From Artocarpus heterophyllus (taxonomy: Eukaryota; Streptophyta; Magnoliopsida; Rosales; Moraceae): a stretch of 64,000 nucleotides of DNA. Below, piece after piece: positions 35,001 to 47,088 of this stretch. Positions within the stretch are counted from its first letter, which is position 1, and every line of letters starts with the position of its first letter. Both the position numbers and the translations under genes were made by a program. The stretch is from positions 24,698,392-24,762,391 of the forward strand of contig CM046338.1 of assembly GCA_025403435.1 (NCBI GenBank). The letters are read 5' to 3'. The notes beneath the pieces were generated by a model that was given only the letters and a program-made list of their open reading frames with translations, was not told the origin of the DNA and made no database searches.

Positions 35001-35836
35001 AGAAGATCACACCTACCTTCCTTGGAAAGGAAGTCCTTGCAATGCTTCTTTATATGCCCGACCTTACCACAGAAGAAGCACTTAAGTTTCTTTGGGTTCT
35101 TCTTCTTCTTCTTCTTGCTCTTGGCACCAGCAGCAATAGAAGACTTCCCGTTCTTGGCCCGTTGCTTCTTTCCATTCCCTGAGTTAGGATTGGAACCAGA
35201 AGCAGCTACCATGTTTGCCTCACCACCAGTAGGAGACTCCCTGATCAGCAGTTCAAACTCCTGTAACTGTTTCATCAGTTCTATCAAGCTCATATCCCGT
35301 CTATTACTTAAATTAAAAGTAGCTCTAAATGGAATAAATTCTTTAGACAGAGTCTCAAAGACCATAGTCATCTGAGTTTCAGCATCGATGTCAGCTCCAT
35401 TGGTTTGAGCCTCGGCGAGGTAACCCATGACCAACATCATGTGCTCTTTTACAGATGTCCCCGGTCTTTGTCTACAGTTTAAGAGTTTCCGAAGCGCCCC
35501 TTGCCGCTTTGTTATGGCCTGGCCTCCGAACATATCTTCAAGATTATCCAAGATCTACTTCATAGTCTCATAATCCTGATGTTGAGCCTGCAGCACGTTG
35601 TTCATGCTAGCCATAACATAGCAGCGGGCCTGATCATTAGCATCTTTCCAGCGATCGTACGCTTGGAATTGCTCATTACTTGAGTCTCCCGTAGGCTCGG
35701 GAGGACAAGGAGTTGTCAGTACATATTTCAGTTTCTCAAAGGATACGACGATGTCTAGGTTCCATTTCCAATCGTTATAATTCTGACCGGTTAATTGGTT
35801 TTTATCAAGTATCGAAAATAAAGCATTTTTAGACAT
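34913..35836 (-). pseudogene. Element B gag
   Basis: Starts MSKNALFSILDKNQLTGQNY at ATG 35834-35836. Capsid domain: NDWKWNLDIVVSFEKLKYVL, QAYDRWKDANDQARCYVMAS, then after one TAG (35552-35554) NLEDMFGGQAITKRQGALRK and HMMLVMGYLAEAQTNGADID. A lysine-rich linker encoded by AAG repeats precedes an intact zinc knuckle, CFFCGKVGHIKKHC. Apart from the single nonsense codon the frame is open to the protease. Confidence 0.92.
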
Positions 35837-37475
35837 TTTTAATCTACAATAAAGAATCATATACCAAACATAAGCAAACATATATAATAATTTAGTAAGA
35901 TAACACAATCATGTAAAGTCATACAAATGTGTTTATGTGTCAAAACCTTGAAAATATCACAACCTTGCAACAATAATTCCCAACTCAGAATTCAACAAGC
36001 TCCTAGGGGAGTCATGCCAAATTCAATCAGGAACACGGATCCCCTCCTGATTGATATATGCCATCCAAGACCCGTATGATCCAGCATATACTAATAATCG
36101 TTTCTTTGGCCATTAATTTTATTAACAGAGCTCCTAGGGGAGGCTAATAATAAAATTAACGTGAGTGTATAACCACCGTTTTAATATTTTATCCATGATT
36201 TATAATCACCACCTAGGGGTGTGCGACCATAAATCATACTAAAATACTTTATCCTTTCAGAGATCAAATCTGGTACATGATAGAAACCCCTTCCTAGGGG
36301 TCGGGACCACCATGTTCTTCTTATGGACCAACGATGGAGGCCTTAGGTCCTCTCTTCGAAAACCTTCTCCCATTCAATCTTTTGAAGTCAAGGTTTTATT
36401 TTAAAATTATGCATGAACAATTTTAATATGAGTGGCACTCCCTATCCTATATGACATGTTATCAATATACATGGTAAATCATTTTATAATGTAGACAAGC
36501 AAAGCAATCAAGCAAAGCTACAAGCAAAGCTACAAGCAAAATAATAATAACCATCATATTATGGTTCCACCCTAGAGAATAGAAAAATCTAAGATTACAA
36601 GAGAATAATCGAGACATTTATTGATTCTTCATCCTTGAATCCTCAAGCTGTATCCTTCTTCATGCAATACCCATCTTCAAGTCTTTAATCCCGTATGAAT
36701 CAAATACTTCATATTTTCGGTCATATCCAAATTTAATATTTCTCAGAATCGTCCCAAAAATAAAATTAAAACTGCACCCAAAAAAGTGCACCTTTTTCTA
36801 GACATTTGGCAGCTCTCGGTCAGCAGGCCGATCAGGGTGATCGGCCTGTCGATCATGAAGGTTCGGCTGGCCGAACTTTCTGGTAGAGCTCCTAAATTTC
36901 TGCCCCACTGTTGGCCAGCCGGACTACACGTCTGGCCTGCCGATCTGTGACCTTCGGCCTGTCGAACTGTGACGTCCGGCATGCCGACCGAGCAGAAATC
37001 ACTTGTTCCAGAAAATACAACTTTAATGCAATTTATCAATTTTATTTTCAACAATTCAAAAACATAAAATTAGAGACTCAGGAAATACCTAGAGGCGCCA
37101 TCATCAATCTTCTAGAACCGTCTTCTCCAAATAATTATTTAATTACAAAATTTTACAAATTTAAAATAAATAATAATTCCTAGACGGAGATGATAGTCCG
37201 CCACCTAATTACATGAAAAACCTAGATACACATTCTAACCTTTAAGGAACCATAACCGGTATAAATTAATTAATTAATAAATAATTAAACAAAGATTTAA
37301 TCAACCATAATTAATTAATAAACATTCACCACATAATTCATGACAACATATATATTATATAGAAACCTAGAGTGCCATCTCTCTATAAAATTCAATTCAA
37401 GCATAGGAGAGATTAAGATCACAAAATTTATGTATATAACATGATCACAAACTTGTAAATTTATGTAAAAACCAT
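35837..37475 (-). other. Element B 5' leader with hairpin-like motifs, dyad cluster and short tandem repeat
   Basis: No long open frame. Four CCTAGGGG cores at about 36002, 36133, 36213 and 36293, the first two within the near-palindrome CTCCTAGGGGAG. A 12-bp tandem repeat (CAAGCAAAGCTA) near 36510-36545. A GC-rich dyad cluster at 36816-36990. Leader architecture is shared with C and F. Confidence 0.75.
36816..36990. repeat. Dyad cluster in element B leader (about 7 units)
   Basis: Includes GTTCGGCTGGCCGAAC (a perfect 7-bp-arm dyad), GATCGGCCTGTCGATC, TTCGGCCTGTCGAAC and TCCGGCATGCCGAC. Same motif family as the LTR arrays. Confidence 0.8.
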
Positions 37476-37488
37476 GGCTCTAATACCA
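37476..37488 (-). other. Element B primer binding site
   Basis: The minus strand reads TGGTATTAGAGCC, an initiator-methionine-type site with one change, two bases inside the 5' LTR. Confidence 0.85.
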
Positions 37489-37876
37489 ATTGTTGGAAAC
37501 ACGGTGCGCAGCGGAATTTTAAAAATTTTCATCAGAGTAATTTCTAAAACACAAGTTTGACATGTTATATGTACAAATTAGACAGATCTTATTAACCTTT
37601 GTGTGAAGAACCTCCGCAACCTGTGTAAAGAAGTAACGTTCCAGAAGAGCCTCAACCAACTGGTCTTCTTTGCTATTCTCTATCCACAACCAAAGTGAGT
37701 GTGGGCTCACACGTACAGCTCTTCCACTGGTGACTCTCCTTCCAACCAAGAGAGAGAACCCAAAACTAGTGTTCGTGATTTGTGAACAAAAGCTCTCAGA
37801 GAGTTTTTCAGATGCTCACAAGAAGAGTATCACTCTTAATTTCTCAATTGATCTGAGAAAATCATGAGACTCACTT

Positions 37877-37887
37877 CCTTTTTATAG
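37877..37887 (-). promoter_or_regulatory. TATA box of element B 5' LTR
   Basis: The minus strand reads CTATAAAAAGG. The equivalent position in every LTR of this family keeps a TATA box, which places the transcription start about 30 bases lower in coordinate. Confidence 0.7.
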
Positions 37888-38002
37888 CCCATGGTCCTGA
37901 GGTCAGTCCTTATCAAATTAGGTCTCAAAAACTCGAAACAGAATCAAGTTCGGATCAATATCTGATAAGATCTGCGGGAAAACGCGTAATCTTATCTCCC
38001 AC

Positions 38003-38040
38003 TGATCGGCAGGCCGACCACGTCATTCGGCAGGCCGAAC
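38003..38040. promoter_or_regulatory. Dyad array, B right LTR (2 units)
   Basis: ATCGGCAGGCCGACC and TTCGGCAGGCCGAAC (a perfect 6-bp-arm dyad), 116-153 bp upstream of the TATA box. Confidence 0.7.
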
Positions 38041-39486
38041 TCCCAAGAAAAAATCTCCGCGAATCTTTTATTTTCCACCCGAGATTCTAAAGGATAAAGT
38101 CTCAGTTTTGTTTCAAATAACCCAGTAGAGAAGATATCTGATGAAAACAAACTTTATCAAGATAATCTCTATGAAAATAAATCAATTCACAATAATTCTA
38201 CAAGTTTATCTTGTTCTAATTTGTCCAAAATTAAAACAACAAATAAACAGACAAGAATTATCTAATCGTAATAATTCAACAGTTTATCTTGAACTAATTT
38301 CTTATAAAATTAATTCAACCGATAAACAGACGTGAATTATTTGATTCTTACAAATTTTAAGCCAATTTGATAAATCCGACATAAGTCACCAATTATTGGA
38401 AAAGCACGCCGTGTTGTTACAGGATTTTGTGAGCTAGCAAAGGGGACCAAAATGGACCTATAAAGTTCAAGCTCATGATAATTATGAAACCCAATATCCC
38501 AGATATACATTTCATAATTATCAACTCCAATGCTACTCCACTAAAAACTTAGAGCTGCACTCTCAAACTTTATAGAATTACAAAGCTCGTGTAGCTAAGT
38601 TTCCATGACATATCAAAGTGTATCGTATCCGCATATGATAATCAATAATCGGCTTAAGGACAAGTTTTGTCTTACCTTCCCGATTATTTTTATCTTATGT
38701 TCTATTGTCTCACCATTAGAAAACTTACCATCCAAAGATAGTATACCATTCGGTTACACCTATGTATCCAAATGGTTGAGTGCTCCAGTTTTTCCAATTA
38801 CAGGAAAACGCATATAAGAGGATATCATTACTCCTAAATAGGAGCTATGGATTCCATATATATGAATAACAACTCTACGCTATCAAGAGTCATGCCTCCA
38901 ACATATCGGCATGCATACCACTATTGAGATGTAGGAGTCACCCATTAGTACATCAAAAGACACAAGTCGAGATAACGGGCCTACTATTCATCTTAGGATT
39001 AAGATACAATACAAGTGATTGTCTAAAGTGAATCGATTTGCCAAGACAGAATTATTAATCCAAATCAATTCACTTTATGTATCGATCCAACACATTGTCA
39101 CCTATGATAAAGTGCCAATGTTTCTATTCACGGAGTCCAACTCCGATGGCCAAGACAAACCATCTCCTAAAGGGGATATAGACAACATAACAATCTTTAC
39201 ATGAATAGAGCGCCCAACTTTATTCCCTCGATTGCGGATCATATGTTTTAGACATTCACCTTAAAAATCGTGTCTTTCGCATAATCAGTCCATCATATGC
39301 CCAATTCTTAAGGTTTAGACTGACAGTCTCAGACTACTGTTTGCTTATCATACATTCAACAAACATGAACGTAAAGAGGACATGATTTGGTATATATATA
39401 TAAATGAATAAATTCTTTATTGATAAAAATGTCTCTAAAAATATATTACATTTTTACTCCTTAGAGCAAACATGTCTAACACAGTC

Positions 39487-41040
39487 CTTATCAGATTAGG
39501 TCCTAAAAACTCGAAACAAAATCAAGTTCGGATCAATATCTAATAAGATTCGCGTGAAAACGTGTAATCTTATCTCTCATTGATCGACAGGCCGAACAGG
39601 CCCCATCGACAGGCCAAACTGCCTCATAAATATCTCCACAAATCTTTTATTTTCCACTTGGGATTCTATAGGATAAAGTCTTAGTTTTAATTCAAATAAC
39701 CCAATAGAGAAGTTATCTGATCAAAATAAACTTTATCAAGATAATCTCTAAGAAAATAAATCAATTCACAATAATTCTACAAGTTTATCTTGATTTAATT
39801 TATCCAATTAAATCAACCGATAAACAGACAAGAACTATCCGATCCCAATAATTCAACAAGTTTATCTTACAAAATTAATTCAACCAATAAACAGACATGA
39901 ATTATTTGATTCTTTCAAATTTAAACCAATCCGATAAATCTGACATAAGTAACCAATTATTAAAAAAGCACGCCGTATCGTTACAGGATTTTGTGAGGTA
40001 GCAAAGGAGACCAAAATGGACCTATAAAGTTTAAGCTCACGATAATTATGAAACCCAATATCCCATATATACATTTCACAATTATCAACTCCAACGCTAC
40101 TCCACTAAAAGCTTGGAGCTGCACTCTCAAACTTTATAGAATTACGAAGCCCGTATAGCTAAGTCTTCATGGCATATCAAAGTGTATCCTATCCCCATAT
40201 GATAATCCATAATCAGCTTAAAGACAAGTTCTATCTTACCTTCCCGATTATTTTTATCTTACATTCCATTATCTCACCATTAGAAAACTTACCATCCAAA
40301 GATAGTATACCATTTGGTTACACCTATGTATCCAAATGGTTGAGCGCTCCAGTTTTCCAATTATAGGATAACGTATATAAGAGGATATCATTACTCCTAA
40401 AGAGGAGCTATGGATTCCATATCTATGAATAACAAGTCTACGCTATCAAGAGTCATGCCTCCAATGTATCGGCATACATACCACTCTTAAGATGTGGGAG
40501 TCACCCTTTGGTACATTAAAAGACACAAGTTGAGACAACGGACCCACTATCCATCTCAAGATTAAGATACAATACAAATGATTGTCTAAAGTGAATAGAT
40601 TTGCCAAGACATAATTTTTAATCCAAATCAATTCACTTTGTGTCCCGATCCAACACATCGTCACCTATGACAACGTGCCAATGTTTCTATTCACGGAGTC
40701 CAACTCCGATGGTCAAGACAAACCATCTCCCAATAGGGATATAGACAACATAACAATCTTTGCATGAATAAAGCGCCCAACTTTATACCCTCGATTGTGG
40801 ATCATATGTTTAGACCATAACCTTAAGAATCGTGTCTTCCACATAATCAGTCCATCATATGCTCAATTCTTAATGGTTTAGACCGACAGTCTCAAACTAC
40901 TGTTTGCTTAACATACATTCAACAAATATGAACATAAAGAGGACAAGATTTGGTATATATAAATGAATAAATTCTTTATTGATAAAAATGTCTCTAAAAA
41001 CGTATTACATTTTTACTCCTTAGGGCATACATGTCTAACA
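39487..41040 (-). repeat. Element C left LTR, second segment
   Basis: Continues the LTR begun at 29491 after the CAGTC duplication at 39482-39486, and ends CATGTCTAACA at 41040 before the polypurine tract. Together the two segments make a 1978-bp LTR. Confidence 0.93.
39582..39620. promoter_or_regulatory. Dyad array, C left LTR (2 units)
   Basis: ATCGACAGGCCGAAC and ATCGACAGGCCAAAC. One unit fewer than the right LTR of the same element. Confidence 0.65.
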
Positions 41041-41054
41041 ATCTCCCACTTGCA

Positions 41055-41645
41055 CTAAGTGAGTAAATATAGCAAATCTCGCATCCCCATAGCTTCCACA
41101 TGTTTTTCGAAGACTTTCCCAGTAAGTGTCTTCGTAAATAGATCAGCTAAATTGTCCTCTGACGCGATCTTGCACACCATGATATGCCCGCTCTCAACAA
41201 AGTCCTTTATCACATGATACTTCCGATCAATATGTGTACTCTTCTTATGAAATCTTGGTTCCTTAGCATTAGCTACCGCCGCACTGTTATCACAGTATAG
41301 TGATACCGCCTTATCCATCCCAAGAACAACCTCAAGATCCCCAAAGAACTTGCGAAGTCACACTGCTTCTTTCGAAGCATCACTAGCTGCCACATACTCG
41401 GCCTCCATCGTTGAATTCGAAGTGCAATCTTGCTTCGCACTTCTCCAACTGATGGCACCGTCGCCCAGAGTAAACACAAACTCCGAAGTCGATTTCATAG
41501 AATCTAGACAGGATTGAAAATCTGAATCAGTATATCCTAGAGGAGTCCGGTCCTCACCTAAATATACAAGCATATACCCTCGAGTCCTTCGCAGGTACTT
41601 GAAAATATGCTTTACTGCAACCCAATGGTTCGGTCCTTGATCCAC
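41055..41645 (-). pseudogene. Element C RNase H
   Basis: NHWVAVKHIFKYLRRTRGYM retains the segment deleted in B. Then GYTDSDFQSCLDSMKSTSEF, STMEAEYVAASDASKEAV, a frame break near 41355, and SLYCDNSAAVANAKEPRFHK to the C-terminus. Catalytic positions are visible but in two frames. Confidence 0.9.
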
Positions 41646-42740
41646 CTAAAATTGACTTACAATCCCAGCCACATAGCTAATATCCGATCGTGTGCAAAGC
41701 ATGGCATATATGGGACTACCCACTGTTGAAGCATAAGGCACCTTCTTCATGTATTCTCTTTCATCATAAGACTTTGGAGAGTCTTTCTTAGAAAGAGTAA
41801 TTCCATACTTAGATGGTTGCCCACCTTTCTTAGAATCCTACATTGCAAATCTCTTGAGAATTTTATCTATATAGCCAGCCTGTGACAAAGCTATCATTTT
41901 GTTCTTTCCATCCTAAAAGATCTAGATACCGAGAACAAAATTAGCCTCACCCAAGTCCTTCATGTCAAACTGCTTGGTCAACCATAATTTGACCGATGAC
42001 AATGCCCCAACGTGATTGCCAATCAGCAGAATGTCATCTACGTAGAGCAGTAGAAAAACCACCTTCTCATCCTTAATGTGTTTATAAACACATGGTTCAT
42101 CCACATTTTGTGAGAACCCATAAGTCTTGATCACTTGATCAAATCTTATGATCCAAGAACGAGAAGCCTACTTAAGTCCATAAATTGACTTTAGCATCTT
42201 ACAAACCTTACCCTCTTGACCCGGGACCTTGAACCCATCTGGCTGTTCCATATAAATGGACTCATCAAGATAGCCATTTAGAAAAGCCGTCTTGACATCC
42301 ATATGCCAAATCTCATAGTCGAGAGCGGCAGCTATAGATAAGAGAATTCAGATGGACTTAAGCATGGCTACAGGCGAAAAGGTTTGCTCATAATCGATTC
42401 CTTCCTTTTGCGTATAACCCTTAGCTACTAGTCTCGCCTTAAAGGTTTCGACCTTTCCATCCACTCCTCTTTTCCTCTTATAGATCCACTTTTACCTTAT
42501 GGGTTTTACCCCTTCGGGAAGATCCACAAGGTCCTAGACATGATTTGTCTCCATAGACTTCATCTCTACGTTCATGGCCTCTGTCTAGAGTTTTGAATCA
42601 ACATCCTCCATAGCTTCTACATAAGTATAAGGATCCCTGTCATGTTCATTCGGTTCAGCCAAGAAGACCTCCCCATTGAACATATACCTTTCAGGTTGAT
42701 GTCCGATTCTCCCACTACGTCGAATCTCTTGAGATTGTTG
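41646..42740 (-). pseudogene. Element C reverse transcriptase
   Basis: The active site YVDD is intact ([20 protein letters not shown], 41922-42134). It is followed by the TAG after FVLGI and the TAG after the equivalent of RRFAM, both shared with B and D. Further stops include TAG in place of Trp in the KLWTEAMN block near 42585. Confidence 0.9.
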
Positions 42741-42803
42741 TTCAAGTTTGTTTGGTTTTTTTACACTGATCGGAATGGTTTCGTCTGGAACCTCTGGAGT
42801 GAT

Positions 42804-43883
42804 CTAATCACTCCTTAACTCCTCAAGCACCACTTTGCTTCGAGGTTTAAAGTCGTCCACGTAACTCTCCTCAAGGAAAGTTGTATTAGCAGAAACCACG
42901 GCTTTATTTTCCTTCGGGTTATAAAAATAACCCCCTTTAGTCCCTTTTGGATATCCTACAAACACGCAAACTTTCGAACCTGCTTCCAACTTATTCGGAT
43001 CCTTAAACAGGACATGAGCCAGACATCCCCATATGCGAATATGGTTTAAGGATGTCTTTCTTCTTGTCCACAACTCGTGAGGAGTTTTAGGGACCTATTT
43101 TGAAGGCACATTGTTCAAAAGATAACATGCAGTTTGTAGTGCATATCCCCAAAAGGATAAAGGTAAAGATGAATAACTCATCATGGACCTGACCATGTCC
43201 AACAAAGTCCTATTTCTTCTCTCCGCTATGCCATTCTGCGATGGAGTGCCCGGCGTAGTCAAATGGGATAAAATCTCATTCTCTAACAAGTGTCCCAAGA
43301 ACTCATTAGAAAGGTATTCCCCACCTCGATTGGATCAAAGTGTCTTTATGGGTCTACCCAATTGCTTTTCCTCTTTAGCCCGAAACTCCCTGAACTTGTC
43401 AAAAGTTTTGCTTTTGTGATGCATCAGGTACACATACCCATATCTTGATTAATCGTCAATAAAAGTGACAAAGTAATCATACCCTCCTCGTGCCCAAATG
43501 TTCATCGATCCGCAACCATCACTATGCACAAGTTCTATAACCCCTTCGACCCTATTGCCTTTAGACCTGTATGGTCTTTTGGTCATTTTACCCCCCAAAC
43601 AAGACTTACATTGTGGTATAGATTCCACTTTTAAGTGACTTAAAGGTCCATCCCTTACCGACCTTGGAATCCTATTCAGGTTAATGTGACCAAGGCGCAA
43701 ATGCCAAAGATAAGTCTTATTAGAGTGAGAAGTTTTAAGTCTTTTAGAGTTATTATCATTCATCTCAGCATTAAGCAATAAGTCCATCTTAGGCTTGATA
43801 AAATATAGATTATTTTGCATCCATCCAGAACAGATAAAATATTTATTTTTACGAATCACCACTTTTTCATTAAAAGATACCAC
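42804..43883 (-). pseudogene. Element C integrase
   Basis: Zinc site LWHLRLGHINLNRIPR ... CKSCLGGK, core LVHSDGCGSMNIWARGGYDY, then after breaks PSQNGIAERRNRTLLDMVRS with the catalytic Glu. The linker [20 protein letters not shown] lies at 42804-43073. Stops near 43450 and 43090 split it. Confidence 0.9.
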
Positions 43884-44160
43884 GTAAGAGTCTTCAAATA
43901 AACAAGATACATAAATTAAATTCCTTTTAAATTTAGGAACATAAAAACTATCTTACAAAAATAAATCCCTATAGTTATCAATGTAAAGATGGACATCTCC
44001 TACTACTTCCGCTAAGGCCAAGGATCCATCGCCCATCCAAAGCATGAAGTCTTTATGTAGCAGACTTCTCGTTTCTTTGAATCCTTATAGAGAAACACAA
44101 ACATGATTAGTTGCACCGGAATCTGTGACCCAAATGTCACTGGATTCCTCAACCAAACAA
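43884..44160 (-). pseudogene. Element C protease segment
   Basis: The protease motif WVTDSGATNHVCVSL is intact at the low end of the gag frame (about 44085-44135). The following segment to the integrase is broken by stops and frame changes. Confidence 0.75.
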
Positions 44161-45007
44161 GTTTCTAAATACAGAAGATCACACCTACCTCTTTTGGATA
44201 GGAAGTCCTTGCAATGCTTCGTAATATGCCCGACCTTTCCACAGAAGAAGCACTTAAGCTTCTTTGGCTTCTTCTTCTTCTTCTTCTCGCTCTTGGTGTT
44301 AGCAGGAATAGAAGACTTCCCATTCTTGGCCCGTTGCTTCTTTCCATTCCCAGAGTTAGAATTGAAACCAGAAGCAGCCACCATGTTGGCCTCACCACCT
44401 GTAGGGGACTCCCTGATCAGCAGTTCAAACTCTTGTAACTGTTTCATTAGTTCTATTAAGGTCATATCCTGTCTATTGCTTAAATTAAATGTAGCTCTAA
44501 ATGGAATAAATTCCTTAGATAGAGTCTCAAAGACCATAGTCATCTAAGTTTCAGCATCGATGTCGGTTCCATTGGTTTGAGCCTCAACGCGGTAACCCAT
44601 GACCAACATCATATGCTCCTTTACAGATATCCCCAGTCTCTGTCTACAGTTTAAGAGTTTTTGAAGTGCCCCTTGCCGCTTTGTGATAGCTTGGCCTCCA
44701 AACATATCCTCAAGATTATCTAAGATCTTCTTTGCAATCTCATAATCCTGATGTTTAGCCTGCAGCACATTATTCATGCTAGCCATAACATAGCAGCGGG
44801 CCTGATCATTAGCATCTTTCCAGCGGTCATACGCTTGGAATTGCTCATTAGATGAGTATCCCGTAGGCTCGGGAGGACAAGGGGTTGTCAAAACATATTT
44901 CAGTTTCTTAAAGGATATGACAATATCCATGTTTCGTTTCCAATCATTATAATTCTCACCAGGTAACAGGTTTTTGTCAAGTATCGATGATAAAGTTTTT
45001 TTAGAAA
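44085..45007 (-). pseudogene. Element C gag
   Basis: Two long frames, 44544-45116 and 44085-44543, carry the family capsid and an intact zinc knuckle (CFFCGKVGHITKHC). The start codon aligned to MSKNALF is lost (ATG to ATT at about 45007), and a TAG at 44544-44546 lies between the frames (AET-stop-MTM). Confidence 0.88.
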
Positions 45008-45009
45008 TT

Positions 45010-46664
45010 TTTAATCTACAATAAAGAATCATATACCAAATATAAGCAAACATATCATAATAATTTAGAAAGATAACATGATCATGTAAAATCATACAAA
45101 TGTGTTTATGTGTCAAAACCTTAAAAATATCACAACCTTACAATGATAATTCCCAACTCAGAATTTACAAGCTCCTAGGGGAGTCGTGCCAAATTCAATC
45201 AGGAACACGGATCCTCTCCTGATTAATATATGCCATCCAGGACCCGTCTGATCTAGCATACATTAATAATCGTTTCTTTGGCCATTAATTTTATTAACAG
45301 AGCTTCTAGGGGAGGTTTATAATAAAATTAACGTGAGTGTATAACCATCGTTTTAATATTTTATCCATGATTTATAATCACCACCTAGGGGTGTGCAACC
45401 ATAGATCATGCTAAAATACCTTATCCTCTTGGAGATCTAATCTGGTACATGATCAAAATCCCTTCCTAGGGATTGGGATTACCATGTTCTTCCTATGGAC
45501 CAACAATGGAGGCCTTAGGTTCTCTCTTTGAAAACCTTCTCCCACTCAATCTTTTGAAATCAAGGTTTTATTTTAAAATCATGCGTGAACAATTTTAATA
45601 TGAGCGGCACTTCCTATTCTATATGACATGGTATCAATATACATGGCAAATCATATTATAATGTAGACAAGCAAAGTAATCAAGCAAAGCTACCATCAAA
45701 ATAATAATAACCGCATTATTATGGCTCCATCCTAGAGAATAGAAAACTAAGATTACAAGAGAATAATCGAGACATATATCGATTCTTCATCCTTGAATCC
45801 TCAAGTTGTGTCCTTCTTCATGTAATTCTCATCTTCAAATCTTCAATCCCATATGAATCAAATACTTCATACTTCCGGTCATATCCAAATTTAATGTTTC
45901 TCAGAATCGTCTCAAAAATAAAATTAAAACTGCACTGCAAAAATTGCACCTTTTTTGAACATTTTTCCAGCTCTCGGTCAGCAGGCCGATCAGGGTGATC
46001 ATCCTGCCGGTCATGCTTCATCGGCCTGCCGACCCATAAAAGTTTGCCCTGCCGGCAGAGCCAGCCGATTTCTACCCTACTGACGGCCTGTCGAACCGCA
46101 CGTCTGGCCTGCCGATCTATGACCATCGGCCTACCGAATTGGAGGGTTCGACATGCCGACTGAGCAGAAAACTCCCATTCCAGAAAATACAATTTTAATG
46201 CAATTCATCAATTTTATTTTCAAGAATTCAAAAACATAAAATAAGAGACTCGGGAAATACCTGGGTGCGCCATCATCCATCTTCTAGATCTGCCTTCTAG
46301 ATCCGTCTTCTAGATCCGTCTTTTTCGAATAATTATTTAATTACAAAATTTTCACAAATTTAAAATTAAATAACAATTTTTAGACGGAGATGATAGTCCG
46401 CCATCTAATTACATGAAAAACCTAGATAGACATTCTAACCTCTAAGGAACCATAACTGGCATAAATTAATTAATTAAATAACAATTTAATCAACCATAAT
46501 TAATTAATGAACATTCATCACATAATCCATGACAACATATAATTATATAGAAAGCTAGAGTGCCAACTCTCTTTAAAATTAAATTCAAGCATAGGAGAGA
46601 TTAAGATCACAAAATTTTATACATACAATATGGTCACAAACTCGTAAATTTATGTAAAAACCTT
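45010..46664 (-). other. Element C 5' leader
   Basis: Non-coding. CCTAGGGG-type cores at about 45174, 45305, 45384 and 45465 match those of B in order and spacing. A dyad cluster is at 45974-46160. A triplicated CTTCTAGATC-type repeat at 46281-46320 is single in B. Confidence 0.75.
45974..46160. repeat. Dyad cluster in element C leader
   Basis: Units such as TCAGCAGGCCGATCA, ATCGGCCTGCCGACC, GTCTGGCCTGCCGAT and ATCGGCCTACCGAAT; decayed relative to B but in the same order. Confidence 0.75.
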
Positions 46665-46677
46665 GGCTCTGATACCA
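46665..46677 (-). other. Element C primer binding site
   Basis: The minus strand reads TGGTATCAGAGCC, a perfect initiator-methionine-type site. Confidence 0.9.
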
Positions 46678-47076
46678 ATTGTTGGGAAAAACAGTGTGAG
46701 GTGCACAACGAGAATTTTATAAATTTCAACATTAGAGTATTTTCCAAAACACAAGTTTAACATACTATATGTATAAATTAAATAGATCTTATTAACCTTT
46801 GTATGCCGAAGAACCTCCGTAATCCGTGAAGAGAAGTAATGTTCCAGACGAGCCTCAACCAATTGGTCTTCTTTGCTATTCTCTACCCACGACCGGAGTG
46901 AGTGTGGGCTCACACGTACAGCTCTTCCACTGGTGACTCTCCTTCCAACCAATCGAGAGAACCCAAAGCAAGTGTTCGTGATTCGTGACAAAAGCTCTTA
47001 GGGAGTTTTCAGATGCTCACCAATAGAGTATCACTCTTAATCGCTCAACTGATATGAGTAACTCATGAGACTTGCT

Positions 47077-47088
47077 CCCTTTATATAG
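47077..47088 (-). promoter_or_regulatory. TATA box of element C 5' LTR
   Basis: The minus strand reads CTATATAAAGGG; same position as in B, D, E and F. Confidence 0.7.

Larger units (their letters stand above)
29915..39481 (-). mobile_element. Element B: full-length Ty1/copia nested in the LTR of element C
   Basis: Flanked by perfect duplications CAGTC (29910-29914 and 39482-39486). LTRs 29915-31926 (2012 bp) and 37491-39481 (1991 bp), internal region 5.56 kb. All structural parts are present: polypurine tract, gag, protease, integrase, RT, RNase H and primer site. It carries a few nonsense codons and one-base indels, so it is defective but the youngest complete copy here. Gag and Pol resemble the TNT1-94-like group; the precise lineage is uncertain. 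Confidence 0.95.
37491..39481 (-). repeat. Element B 5' LTR (right)
   Basis: Same ends as the left LTR (TGTTGGAAACACG ... CATGTCTAACA). It is 21 bp shorter, mainly because the dyad array has two units rather than three. Confidence 0.94.

Noticed and set aside
34953..35375. Plus-strand open frame of 140 codons opposite gag (similar at 44125-44547 and 56097-56483)
   Set aside because: Antisense shadow of the lysine-rich Gag segment. It recurs only because the copies are related and has no independent domain.
36816..36990. Regularly spaced repeats suggestive of a CRISPR array
   Set aside because: Plant nuclear context, degenerate units, irregular short spacers and no cas genes. They are cis dyads in a retroelement leader.
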